Position numbers and translations under genes: made by a program
The notes under the pieces: generated by a model
Told to the model about the DNA's origin: nothing
Databases searched by the model: none
Seen by the model: the letters and a program-made list of their open reading frames with translations, nothing else
Assembly: GCF_003315795.1 (NCBI RefSeq)
Contig: NZ_QMEY01000035.1
Coordinates: 1 to 64,000, forward strand
From: Spongiactinospora rosea
GTDB taxonomy: Bacteria; Actinomycetota; Actinomycetes; Streptosporangiales; Streptosporangiaceae
Length of the DNA: 64,000 nt
Reading direction: 5' to 3'
Shown here: positions 1-7,023 of the stretch, in pieces
Layout of the letters: every line of letters begins with the position of its first letter
Position numbering within the stretch: the first letter of the stretch is position 1

Positions 1-197
1 GTCGTCCGGCCCGGACGCTGCCCGTCATCGACCTCGGCCTGCCGGATCCACGTCCGCAACGCCTCCCGATGCACCCCGAGCTTGTCTGCGACCCGGGCGA
101 TCGCGCCTGTCCGCTCGCCCGTCTGCTCACGAAGCTCAAAGACCATCCGAACCGCACGTTCACGCAGTTCAGAGCTGTACTTCCTCGGTGGTGCCAT
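1..197 (-). CDS. IS3-family transposase OrfA (N-terminal part)
   Basis: The partial reading frame starts at an ATG (195-197) with MAPPRKYSSELRERAVRMV and continues with a helix-turn-helix containing VADKLGVHREALRTWIRQAE. This is the DNA-binding N-terminus of IS3/IS911 OrfA, which in this family is joined to the OrfB DDE integrase by a -1 frameshift. About 65 residues are visible and the frame is open to the window edge. Calling the family is safe; the exact IS name cannot be given. Confidence 0.85.
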   Translation of the reverse strand, partial: MAPPRKYSSELRERAVRMVFELREQTGERTGAIARVADKLGVHREALRTWIRQAEVDDGQRPGRT

Positions 198-220
198 AGC
201 TCCTCACCCTTCCAGGTTCA

Positions 221-249
221 GGAGCCTCCAACCAACCCGGGGTGATCCA
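221..249. repeat. Putative terminal inverted repeat of the IS3-family element
   Basis: The sequence lies 24 bases outside the OrfA start and has the TGGA...CCCCGGGTTGG...GGAGGCTC pattern of IS3-group ends when read on the minus strand. The matching end is not in the window. Confidence 0.5.
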
Positions 250-271
250 ACCCCGAGCTATCGCTGAATCC

Positions 272-398
272 CCGGGAAGCGGCGGTCGAGGGCACAGACG
301 GAAACCACGACCTGAGCCCGCCGGAATGGACCGGGGGCTCAGCCCATGGACAGGACCGAACCACAGGCCCAGGTGATTATCAGCCCCGGGGAAAGGTG
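272..398. repeat. Degenerate intergenic repeat, copy A
   Basis: The stretch shares the ordered blocks CGGAAACCA, CCGGAATGGACC, CCCATGG and GATTATCAGCCCCGGGG with the repeats at 1100-1345 and 1451-1717. It lies between the IS end and the SRPBCC gene. No convincing gene is seen in 250-540. Confidence 0.5.
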
Positions 399-540
399 TC
401 GGCGTACTGCTTCTTGTGCAGAGCTACTCGTGACGGTGATTCCGCCTGGCCAGGCCACCGTGGAGCCCTTTGCTGCTTGCGCTGATCGAACAGCCCGTAC
501 TTGCGCGGCCACCGCTGATCCCGCCGATGGCAAGGAGGTG

Positions 541-1017
541 TCACCGCATGGCGGTTTCCGTCATCTCCCTGATGTGTGCGGTACGCAGCAGGATTAGCTT
601 GGTCATGTAACGCCGCAGGACAAGAGCCTCTGCGACGGCGCCCAATGGGCCAGCGGGGGCGGCGAAGTCGACGATGTCTTTCATGAGGGTCACCTCGATG
701 CCGGTGTCGCCGTCGTGTGTCGATTCGAAGGTGTGCGCGTGGCGCCAATACCGAAATGGGCCGCTTACTTGTTCGTCGACGAAGTACGAGGGCCGGATGT
801 AGGCGCTGATCGTCGAGGTCAGGTGCCAGGTGAAGCCGAAGTGGCGGGCCCGCCACGTGACTTGATCGCCCAGGGCAAGTTGTCCGGAAGTGACCCCGGC
901 GACTGCTTGCTCGCGCGAGCCGCGCATAGAAGAGGTGTGCAACTCGACCGATAAGGACGCATCGAAGACGACCGCTGGCGGCGCGAGAACCGGGGTGGCC
1001 ACCTCAAAACGGGACAT
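541..1017 (-). CDS. SRPBCC-family protein
   Basis: The 158-residue protein begins MSRFEVATPVLAPPAVVFDA, followed by a LSVELHTSS strand, the order expected of a Bet v1-like START/SRPBCC domain. The middle LTSTISAYIRPSYFVDEQVSGPF-type segment and a later TFES...GTGIEV-like stretch fit the family's antiparallel sheet around a hydrophobic pocket, and the C-terminal helix LVLRRYMTKLILLRT closes the fold. The start is the ATG at 1015-1017. No specific ligand or reaction can be inferred. It stands alone, between two copies of a degenerate repeat and close to an IS end. Confidence 0.75.
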   Translation of the reverse strand: MSRFEVATPVLAPPAVVFDASLSVELHTSSMRGSREQAVAGVTSGQLALGDQVTWRARHFGFTWHLTSTISAYIRPSYFVDEQVSGPFRYWRHAHTFESTHDGDTGIEVTLMKDIVDFAAPAGPLGAVAEALVLRRYMTKLILLRTAHIREMTETAMR

Positions 1018-1099
1018 GCGCGGATCTTAGCTCACGGCAGCGGACACGCCGCTCACCTCTGCACGTTTACCCGTACCTGACTCTGCACATGGACCCGTA

Positions 1100-1345
1100 C
1101 GCGGACACCTGTTACCGGCCCTGGAAAGGGGCGAACGAGCGGTCCAGACGGAAACCAAGGGCCGGGCCCTCCGGAATGAACCCGAGGGCCGGCCCGCGGG
1201 CACGGCCAAGCCGCAGGCTTCAGCTATTGCCGGCCCTTGCGGAAGGGACGGCCGAAAGCCAAGGCTCGGACAACGGCCAAGCCTGCGGAATGCCCGGAGC
1301 CCATCGCCTGGGCAGAACCGAGCCGCAGACTCCAGGGTGGCGCCC
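1100..1345. repeat. Degenerate intergenic repeat, copies B and C in tandem
   Basis: Two units of about 115-125 bp follow each other. Copy B carries GACGGAAACCAAGGGCCGGG, TCCGGAATGAACCCGAGGGC and GCCGCAGGCTTCAGC; copy C carries CTGCGGAATGCCCGGAGCCC and AACCGAGCCGCAGACTCC. Unit junctions have short GC-rich hairpin sequences such as GGCCCTGGAAAGGGGC. No ribosome-binding site or conserved reading frame was found in the 783-base gap 1018-1801. Confidence 0.6.
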
Positions 1346-1450
1346 CGCCAAGTGGTGTGAATGGGAGCGTTCAAATCGGACATCGCGCAGGTCGGCCACG
1401 CCAGGCTGCGGGGAGGTTCGACCGCTCCGCAGGGCGCGATCGGCTCCAGC

Positions 1451-1717
1451 TGTTCCGGCCCCTGGAAAAGGGGTGACCGAGGGGTCAGACGGAAACCAAA
1501 GGCCGGGCACTCCGGAATGAACCCGAGAGCCCATCCGTGGGCAGACCGAGCCGTGGGCCCAGGCGATTGCCGGCACCGGAGGGGGACGGCCGAAGGTCCG
1601 GGCGGAAGCCAAACCCCGGACAATGGCCAAGCCTGCGGAATGGACCCCGGATTCAACCCGTGGGCGGAACCGAGCCGCAGGCTCCGGCTGTTATCGCCCT
1701 GAGAAAGGGGCGGTAAC
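1451..1717. repeat. Degenerate intergenic repeat, copies D and E in tandem
   Basis: Copy D (from 1451) repeats CAGACGGAAACCAAAGGCCG and TCCGGAATGAACCCGAGAGC. Copy E repeats GCCTGCGGAATGGACCCC and AACCGAGCCGCAGGCTCCGG. The distal end forms a 10-bp stem at 1690-1699/1708-1717 (GTTATCGCCC against GGGCGGTAAC, one G-U pair), about 85 bases past the gltX stop, where it could also act in transcription ending. It has no T-run. Confidence 0.6.
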
Positions 1718-1801
1718 AGGGCCATGGTCTGGGCCCATCTGAGATGGAGCTGGGGATTGGGCCGAGGTATGGGCCCAGCAACACCTTGCGCCCATGTTGG
1801 G

Positions 1802-3169
1802 CTAGGGGGCGAGGCGGGTCAGGGCGGTGTGGAGGCGGGATTGGGTGCGGGTGGGGCCTAGGGCTTGGATGGATTCGAAGAGGGGGAGGCCGATGGTGCG
1901 GCCGGTGAGGGCGACGCGGATCGGGGCCTGGGCCTTGCTGAGTTTGAGGCCGTGTTCCTGGCCGACCTCCTCCAGAGCCGTCTTCAGGGACTCGGGGTCG
2001 AAGGAGACGGTCTCCAGGCGGGCGAGGTAGCCGGAGAGGATCTCGCGGGGGGAGTTCTTCATGGCCTTGTCCCAGCTGGCCTGGTCGAACACCGGCTCCG
2101 GGAGGAACAGGAAGTCGACGTTGGGCACCACCTCGGACAGCACGGAGATGCGGGTCTGGACCAGCGGCGCGATCTCGGCGAAGACCTGGCGGTCCCAGGA
2201 CGGGTCGAGGAAGGGGTCGCAGCGGGCGATGAACTCCGCGAGCGGCAGCGCCCTGATGTACTCGCCGTTGAACGCCCGCAGTTTCTTCTCGTCGAAGAAG
2301 GCGGAGGCGGAGTTGACGTCTTCCAGCTTGAAGAGCGGCATCATCTCCGACCACGGCATGATCTCGCGGTCGCCGCCCGGCCCCCAGCCGAGCAGCATCA
2401 GGTAGTTGACCATCGCCTCGGCGAGGTAGCCCTCGTCGCGGTAGGACTCCAGGGCGACCTTGTCGCGGCGCTTGGAGAGCTTCTTGCGCTGCTCGTTGAC
2501 GATCACCGGCAGGTGCGCCCACACCGGTGGCGTCGCGCCGAGGGCGGGCCAGAGCAGCTGCTGGCGGGCGGCGTTGGGCAGGTGCTCCTCGCCGCGGATC
2601 ACGTGGGTGATCGACTGGGTGATGTCATCGACGGCGTTGGCCAGCACGTACAGCGGAGAGCCGTTGGTGCGGGCGATGACGAAGTCCTCCTGGGCGTCGT
2701 TGGGGAACTCCAGCCGCCCGCGGATCACGTCGTCCACGACCGTCACGCCTTCGTCGGGCGTGCGGAAGCGGACGGCGCCCGAGGTCAGTCCGCGGTCGCG
2801 GCAGTGGCCGTCGTAGCCGCGGTGCTCCGAGCCGGTACGGGCCTCAAGCTGCTCCCTGGTGCAGTCGCAGTGGTAGGCCTTGCCGTCGGCGAGCAGCTTG
2901 GCCACCGCCTCGCGGTGCTGCGGCTCGTAGGCCGACTGGAAGTAGGGGCCCTCGAAGACCGGGTTCTCGCCGTGGATGCCGATCCAGGCGAGCGCGGAGA
3001 TGATGCCCTCGGTCCACTCCGGCCGGTTGCGCGCGGCGTCGGTGTCCTCGATGCGCAGCACGAACTGCCCGCCGTACTGTTCGGCGAGCGCCCAGTTGAA
3101 CAGCGCGGAACGCGCGCCGCCGACATGGAACATGCCGGTGGGCGAGGGGGCGAAACGAACCCTAATCAC
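1802..3169 (-). CDS. gltX: Glutamyl-tRNA synthetase
   Basis: Class I synthetase that charges tRNA(Glu), and in organisms using GatCAB also tRNA(Gln), with glutamate. The start is taken as the GTG at 3167-3169, giving VIRVRFAPSPTGMFHVGG and 455 residues; it overlaps the FAH gene by 8 bases, so translation is probably coupled. The HIGH-like motif is at residues 9-18, the SWIM-type metal site at C101, C103, Y119 and C123, and the KMSKS-loop equivalent KLSKR at 230-234. The C-terminal third is the helical anticodon-binding region. gatC, gatA and gatB lie in the same window and no glnS is seen, so a non-discriminating enzyme is likely by inference. Confidence 0.97.
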   Translation of the reverse strand: MIRVRFAPSPTGMFHVGGARSALFNWALAEQYGGQFVLRIEDTDAARNRPEWTEGIISALAWIGIHGENPVFEGPYFQSAYEPQHREAVAKLLADGKAYHCDCTREQLEARTGSEHRGYDGHCRDRGLTSGAVRFRTPDEGVTVVDDVIRGRLEFPNDAQEDFVIARTNGSPLYVLANAVDDITQSITHVIRGEEHLPNAARQQLLWPALGATPPVWAHLPVIVNEQRKKLSKRRDKVALESYRDEGYLAEAMVNYLMLLGWGPGGDREIMPWSEMMPLFKLEDVNSASAFFDEKKLRAFNGEYIRALPLAEFIARCDPFLDPSWDRQVFAEIAPLVQTRISVLSEVVPNVDFLFLPEPVFDQASWDKAMKNSPREILSGYLARLETVSFDPESLKTALEEVGQEHGLKLSKAQAPIRVALTGRTIGLPLFESIQALGPTRTQSRLHTALTRLAP

Positions 3170-3938
3170 GGGAGACCACCCGGTTGCTGAGAGTGCCGAT
3201 TCCTTCGATGCCGACGCCGACCTCGTCACCCACGCTGAGCGGGCCGACGCCCGCCGGTGTGCCGGTGAGGATCACATCGCCGGGGATGAGCGTCATCACC
3301 GCGCTCACGTAGGCGATCAGCGCGGGGATGTCGTGCAGGAGCTGGGAGGTCCGGGCGCTCTGCCGGATCTCGCCGTTGACGGTCGTGGTGATCGCGAGGT
3401 CGGCCGGGTCGAGATCCGTCTGGATCCAGGGGCCGAGCGGGCAGAAGGTGTCGAAGCCCTTCGCCCGTGTCCATTGACCGTCCTTCTTCTGCAGGTCGCG
3501 GGCGGTCACGTCGTTGGCGCAGGTGTAGCCGAAGATCACCTCGGCGGTCCGCTCGACGGGCACGTCGCGGCACAGCCGGCCGATCACCACGGCCAGCTCG
3601 CCCTCGAAGTCGACCCGTTCGGAGAGCTTCTCGGGGTAGACGATCGCCTCGCCGGGGCCGATCACGGAGGTGGACGGCTTGCTGAAGACCACCGGCTCGG
3701 CCGGCGGTTCGGCGCCCATCTCGCGGGCGTGGTCGGCGTAGTTCTTGCCGATCGCGATGACCTTGCTGGGCAGCATCGGCGCGACCAGACGCACCTCGGA
3801 GAGGGGCCGGCGTTCACCGGTGAACTGCACCGTGCCGAACGGATGGCCGTGCACGGCCGCGACGAACTCTTCGCCGGGCCCGCCTTCGACCACGCCGAAT
3901 GTCACACCTTCGCCGGTGGTGAACCTCGCTATGCGCAC
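3162..3938 (-). CDS. Fumarylacetoacetate hydrolase family protein
   Basis: The 258-residue protein has the FAH catalytic core. KNYADHAREMG lies near residue 65, metal ligands are E112 and E114 in DFEGELAVVIG with D143 in ANDVTARDLQ, and the C-terminal GDVILTGTPAGVG turn is complete. Family members hydrolyse or decarboxylate beta-keto acids (oxaloacetate, acylpyruvates, 2-hydroxyhepta-2,4-dienedioate); the substrate cannot be read from sequence. It overlaps gltX directly downstream, an arrangement also remembered from mycobacteria (Rv2993c-gltS). Confidence 0.9.
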   Translation of the reverse strand: MRIARFTTGEGVTFGVVEGGPGEEFVAAVHGHPFGTVQFTGERRPLSEVRLVAPMLPSKVIAIGKNYADHAREMGAEPPAEPVVFSKPSTSVIGPGEAIVYPEKLSERVDFEGELAVVIGRLCRDVPVERTAEVIFGYTCANDVTARDLQKKDGQWTRAKGFDTFCPLGPWIQTDLDPADLAITTTVNGEIRQSARTSQLLHDIPALIAYVSAVMTLIPGDVILTGTPAGVGPLSVGDEVGVGIEGIGTLSNRVVSRD

Positions 3939-4105
3939 TGGTGGCCGCCCCTGACAGTCGGATGCCGTACGGCACGAGCCTACTGAGGCCGCCGAGTGGT
4001 TTCCGCCAGCGGACCTCCGGGGCTTTCCAGCGGATGACCAGGAGGCCGTACGCGAAGGGAAATGACATGGAAACTACCGGGAAAAAGGGCATCAAGTACG
4101 GATTG

Positions 4106-4123
4106 TGCCGCTGACCTGCGGCA
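4106..4123. other. Small perfect hairpin upstream of the Asp23 operon
   Basis: TGCCGC and GCGGCA form a perfect 6-bp stem with a 6-base loop, followed by AGGAGGA and later GTTTTTTGGG. It lies in the 293-base gap (3939-4231) between the FAH gene and the Asp23 operon. It may be a leader structure or operator. No clear promoter hexamers were recognised. Confidence 0.3.
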
Positions 4124-4231
4124 ATAGGAGGATATATCGCGTTTTTTGGGATGCCCTGAGCGCACTTGGAGGGCACTCGGGGGGTCACTGAGGTGGCCAC
4201 GAGGAAGTACGAGGAGCCGGGGGGAACCGAC

Positions 4232-4729
4232 GTGTCCGAGACCACGCACAGGGAAGCAGCGGTACCCCGCGCCCGCACCGAAGAGTCCGGCGCGGCCGGG
4301 CCGTTGCAGTCGGGCAAGGGGAACACGACGATCGCCGACGGCGTCGTCGCCAAGATCGCCGCGATGGCGGCGCGCGACGTGTCCGGGGTTCACGAGATGG
4401 GCGGCACCGCCGGGCGCGCGCTGAACGCCGTGCGCGGCATGGTCGGCGGCGGTGACCGGCCCACGACACAGGGCGTCTCGGTCGAGGTGGGCGAACGGCA
4501 GGCCGCCGTGGACGTGAACCTCGTCGCGGACTACGGGGTCGCGATCCCGGACATGGCGTCCGCCGTACGCACGAACGTGATCACCGCGGTGGAGCGCATG
4601 TGCGGCCTTGAGGTCACCGAGGTGAACATCAAGGTGGACGACGTGCACCTGCCCGATGACGACAAGCAGGGCGGCGACCAGCAGAAGAGGGCCCAGCAGC
4701 AACAGCAGGAAGAGTCGCGGGTCCGGTGA
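4232..4729 (+). CDS. Asp23/Gls24 family envelope stress protein 1
   Basis: The Asp23 domain occupies roughly the central 100 residues: a GNTTIADGVVAKIAAMAARDV helix, VSGVHEMGG, then GVSVEVGERQAAVDVNLVADYG and a NVITAVERMCGLEV helix. In Firmicutes, Asp23 is a cytoplasmic protein held at the membrane by AmaP, and an amaP-like gene closes this operon. The start is taken at the GTG at 4232, 7 bases after a GGGGG stretch; an in-frame GTG at 4193 is possible. The tail is charged and Gln-rich. The next gene overlaps by GTGA. Confidence 0.85.
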   Translation: MSETTHREAAVPRARTEESGAAGPLQSGKGNTTIADGVVAKIAAMAARDVSGVHEMGGTAGRALNAVRGMVGGGDRPTTQGVSVEVGERQAAVDVNLVADYGVAIPDMASAVRTNVITAVERMCGLEVTEVNIKVDDVHLPDDDKQGGDQQKRAQQQQQEESRVR

Positions 4730-5130
4730 ACGGCGGGTACCCCGCGGAGGGGACGCCCCCCGGGCCGCCGGCCGAGCCCACCGAGCCCGTCCAGACCGGT
4801 GAGCGCGGTGAGTCCGCGCCCCGGGAAGGGGAACGCGGCGCGAGCACCGGCACCGAGGACGAGTTGGTTCGGGACATCGCGCGCCGGGTCGAGGGGTGCG
4901 CGGACGTGGCGGAACTGTCCGGCGGGCCGTTCGGGACGATCGCGACGTACCTGCCCGGCGGCCGGGTCCGTGGGATCGCGCTACGGGACGACGGGCTGGA
5001 CATCGCGGTCACCGCCAGGTACGGCACGCCGCTGCCCGAGATCGCCGACCGGATACGGGAGGCCGTCGGGCAGGCGGCGGGCGGCAGGCCGGTGAACGTG
5101 AGGATCGACGATCTACAAGTGAGCACCTGA
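4726..5130 (+). CDS. Asp23-like protein 2 (short)
   Basis: A 134-residue product starting at a GTG that overlaps the previous stop codon. A 45-residue Pro/Gly/Glu-rich leader precedes a compact domain with LVRDIARRVEGCADVAELSG, GLDIAVTARYGTPLPEIADR and VNVRIDDLQV, which matches the helix-strand pattern of Asp23/Gls24 in shortened form. Its function is inferred only from homology and from its place inside the Asp23/AmaP operon. Confidence 0.65.
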   Translation: MNGGYPAEGTPPGPPAEPTEPVQTGERGESAPREGERGASTGTEDELVRDIARRVEGCADVAELSGGPFGTIATYLPGGRVRGIALRDDGLDIAVTARYGTPLPEIADRIREAVGQAAGGRPVNVRIDDLQVST

Positions 5131-5170
5131 AACACGCTCAACACCACACCGAAGCCTCAAGGAGGCAGGA

Positions 5171-5359
5171 ATGGAAACCTTCCCACTGTGGCCGATGATC
5201 GGCCTCATCGTAGGTCTGGCACTCGGGTTCGCCGGAGCGTTCGGTGGCCTGGGGGCGTTCCTGCTGGTCCTCGTTCTCGGGGCGGTCGGCCTGCTGGTCG
5301 GCCACCTGCTGGAGGGCGGCCAGGTCGATCTCTCGCGGCTCGCCGCGAGGCGGCGGTGA
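5171..5359 (+). CDS. Small two-helix membrane protein of the Asp23 operon
   Basis: The 62-residue protein has a strong AAGGAGG sequence 7-8 bases before its ATG. Two hydrophobic helices (about residues 8-27 and 30-46) are separated by a Gly turn, and the tail is basic (LSRLAARRR). It occupies the position of the DUF2273-type small integral membrane protein that accompanies amaP and asp23 in Firmicutes, so a membrane-anchoring role is plausible. That equivalence rests on context and topology, not on a recognised signature. Confidence 0.7.
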   Translation: METFPLWPMIGLIVGLALGFAGAFGGLGAFLLVLVLGAVGLLVGHLLEGGQVDLSRLAARRR

Positions 5360-5742
5360 CCCAGGCGATGACCGACACCAGGGCAACGGCGGCGCCGCCG
5401 GGGCAGCGCGGCCGGACGATCATCCCGGACCAGGTGGTCTCACGCGTCGCCGCCCGCGCGGCCCGTGAAGTGGACGGTGTGCTCGAGGTACGGCGGCGCG
5501 GCGCGGTGCCGTGGAGCGAGCGGACGAGCGCCAACGTGGACGGCGGCCTGGCCACGCTCGCCCTGGACGTGACCGTGGCCTACCCGGCCCCGCTGCGTAC
5601 CCTCACCGAACGGATACGCCGCCATGTGGCGGCCAGGGTCCACCAGTTGACGGGGCTCGCCATCGGCCATGTGGACATCGACGTGACCGCGATGGTGCCG
5701 GCCCAGCGCGCCGGTGAGACGGGCCGCAGGGAGTCGCGATGA
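5356..5742 (+). CDS. Asp23/Gls24 family envelope stress protein 3
   Basis: A 128-residue Asp23-domain protein: GRTIIPDQVVSRVAARAARE, VDGVLEVRRRG, LATLALDVTVAYPAPLRTLT and IGHVDIDVTAMVPA follow the family pattern. The GTG start at 5356 overlaps the preceding stop (an alternative ATG is at 5368), and its own stop overlaps the next start (ATGA). It is the second full-size Asp23 paralogue of the operon, so the two could form mixed assemblies at the membrane. Confidence 0.82.
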   Translation: MTQAMTDTRATAAPPGQRGRTIIPDQVVSRVAARAAREVDGVLEVRRRGAVPWSERTSANVDGGLATLALDVTVAYPAPLRTLTERIRRHVAARVHQLTGLAIGHVDIDVTAMVPAQRAGETGRRESR

Positions 5743-6368
5743 GCACGGCCGGTACGTACCCGCAGGCCGACGCCCCGCCGCGCAAGGGCGGCAGGCGGGC
5801 CGATCACGCCGCCGCGCACGCGTTCCGGCCGTGGCGCAGGTGGCCTGCGGTGATCGCCTCGGTGGTGCTGATGGCGCTGGGGATCATCGCCGCGATCGAG
5901 ATCATCTCGGCGCTGTTCGGCGGCGCGGCGCGCGTCGTGCCGTACGAGCCGCTGTGGCGGTGGGCGACGAGCGCGCACTGGAACGAACCCGCGATGCTGA
6001 CAGGGGCCGCCGTCGCGGCCCTGCTCGGGATCATCCTGCTGCTGGCCGCGCTGATCCCCGGACGGCCGCGTTTCGTGCCGCTGCGCAGCGGCGACCGCGA
6101 CCTGATCATGGGCATGCAGCGCCGCAGCTTCACCAACGCGGTACGGCACGCGGTCGAGGACGTGGACGGGGTCAGGGAGGCCAAGGCCCGGCTGCGCCGG
6201 GGAAGGGTCCGTGTGACGGCGACGACGTCGCTGCTGACGGCCGCGCCGCGGCTGACCGAGGCGGTACGCCAGGCCGCCGCGGCGAAGATCCGCACGCTGG
6301 CTCCCGTGTCCACGCCGGACGTCAAGGTGACGGTACGCGACGGAAAGGGCCGCCGCCATGGAACGTAA
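5739..6368 (+). CDS. DUF6286-type membrane protein of the Asp23 operon
   Basis: A 209-residue product with a basic N-terminus, a first membrane helix near residues 38-58, a second near 88-108 (AAVAALLGIILLLAALIPG), and a cytoplasmic C-terminal domain with DRDLIMGMQRRSFTNAVRHA. The order resembles actinobacterial DUF6286 proteins, which sit next to Asp23 genes. It overlaps both neighbours (ATGA at 5739, 11 bases at 6358). The cytoplasmic half has an AmaP-like arrangement and may bind Asp23; this is inference. Confidence 0.7.
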   Translation: MSTAGTYPQADAPPRKGGRRADHAAAHAFRPWRRWPAVIASVVLMALGIIAAIEIISALFGGAARVVPYEPLWRWATSAHWNEPAMLTGAAVAALLGIILLLAALIPGRPRFVPLRSGDRDLIMGMQRRSFTNAVRHAVEDVDGVREAKARLRRGRVRVTATTSLLTAAPRLTEAVRQAAAAKIRTLAPVSTPDVKVTVRDGKGRRHGT

Positions 6369-6936
6369 GACGGCCAGGGGCAACCGGCTGGGGCTGATGC
6401 TGTGCGGCCTGGCGCTGCTCCTTCCCGGGCTGTACGCACTGGCCAGAGGGCTCGGGCTGTTCGGCGCGGCGGCGCGGGACCAGCCGGTGATCGGCCCGGG
6501 GGTGACCGGCTTCTTCGCGGCCAACCCGTGGCTGTGGTGGGTGCTCGCGGTGGTCTCGGTGGTGCTCGCGCTGCTCGGGCTGCGCTGGCTGTTCGCGCAG
6601 GCCCGCAAGGACGTACTGTCCGGGCTGCGGCTGGCGCAGGGACCGACGGGCAAGACGGACGTCGAGGCCGACGGCGTGTCCAAGGCGCTGGAGTCGGATG
6701 TGTCCGACCATCCTGCGATACTGCGTGCGAAGGCCGACCTGACCGGCACGCGGAAGAAGCCCGGGGTACGGCTGGCGGTCGTGGCGGACGAGCGTTCGCC
6801 GATCGAGGAGGTACGGCGGCACCTCGGCGGCAAGGCGATCCCGCGGATGCGCGACGCGCTTGAGGTGGAGAAGCTGCCCGCCGTCGTCCGGCTCAAGCTG
6901 GAAGAGCCCTCCAAGCCATCACGAAACATCCACTAA
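6358..6936 (+). CDS. amaP: Alkaline shock response membrane anchor protein, AmaP-like
   Basis: The 192-residue protein has two transmembrane helices (about residues 9-30 and 55-78) and a cytoplasmic region with SDVSDHPAILRAKADLTGT and ERSPIEEVRRHLGG. This is the AmaP layout, in which the soluble part docks Asp23 to the membrane. It closes a six-gene, tightly overlapping operon and overlaps the preceding gene by 11 bases. The symbol follows the Firmicute name; equivalence is inferred from topology and neighbours. Confidence 0.75.
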   Translation: MERKTARGNRLGLMLCGLALLLPGLYALARGLGLFGAAARDQPVIGPGVTGFFAANPWLWWVLAVVSVVLALLGLRWLFAQARKDVLSGLRLAQGPTGKTDVEADGVSKALESDVSDHPAILRAKADLTGTRKKPGVRLAVVADERSPIEEVRRHLGGKAIPRMRDALEVEKLPAVVRLKLEEPSKPSRNIH

Positions 6937-7011
6937 CCGGGCAAAACATCTGGCAACCGAAGAAATGTCCACAAGCTGAGATGGCGTGCTCGCGCAGCGA
7001 GACGGAACCGG

Positions 7012-7023
7012 TATGGTATGCGC
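7012..7023 (+). promoter_or_regulatory. Putative -10 element for leaderless leuB
   Basis: TATGGT (7012-7017) is followed by 6 bases and then the ATG at 7024. No Shine-Dalgarno precedes that start. The same TATGGT hexamer with similar spacing occurs before the ilvB leader peptide and the hydroxyacid dehydrogenase. No clear -35 is seen; a small dyad CTCGC-GCA-GCGAG lies upstream. Confidence 0.5.

Larger units (their letters stand above)
1..249 (-). mobile_element. IS3-family insertion sequence, truncated by window edge
   Basis: The segment holds the start of an IS3-type OrfA on the minus strand. Outside its start codon is a terminal-repeat-like sequence at about 221-249, whose minus-strand reading begins TGGATCACCCCGGGTTGG, a typical IS3-group end. 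The rest of the element, including OrfB and the other end, lies outside the window, so intactness and target duplication cannot be judged. Confidence 0.75.

Noticed and set aside
1865..3190. Long plus-strand ORF opposite gltX (441 codons)
   Set aside because: A shadow frame of a high-G+C gene: composition is Gly/Ala/Val/Asp-rich with no domain, and gltX is unambiguous on the other strand.
4106..4150. Hairpin plus T-run upstream of the Asp23 operon as an intrinsic terminator
   Set aside because: The stem is only 6 bp and the T-run starts 18 bases later, separated by AGGAGGATATATCGCG. It is too far for a classic terminator.
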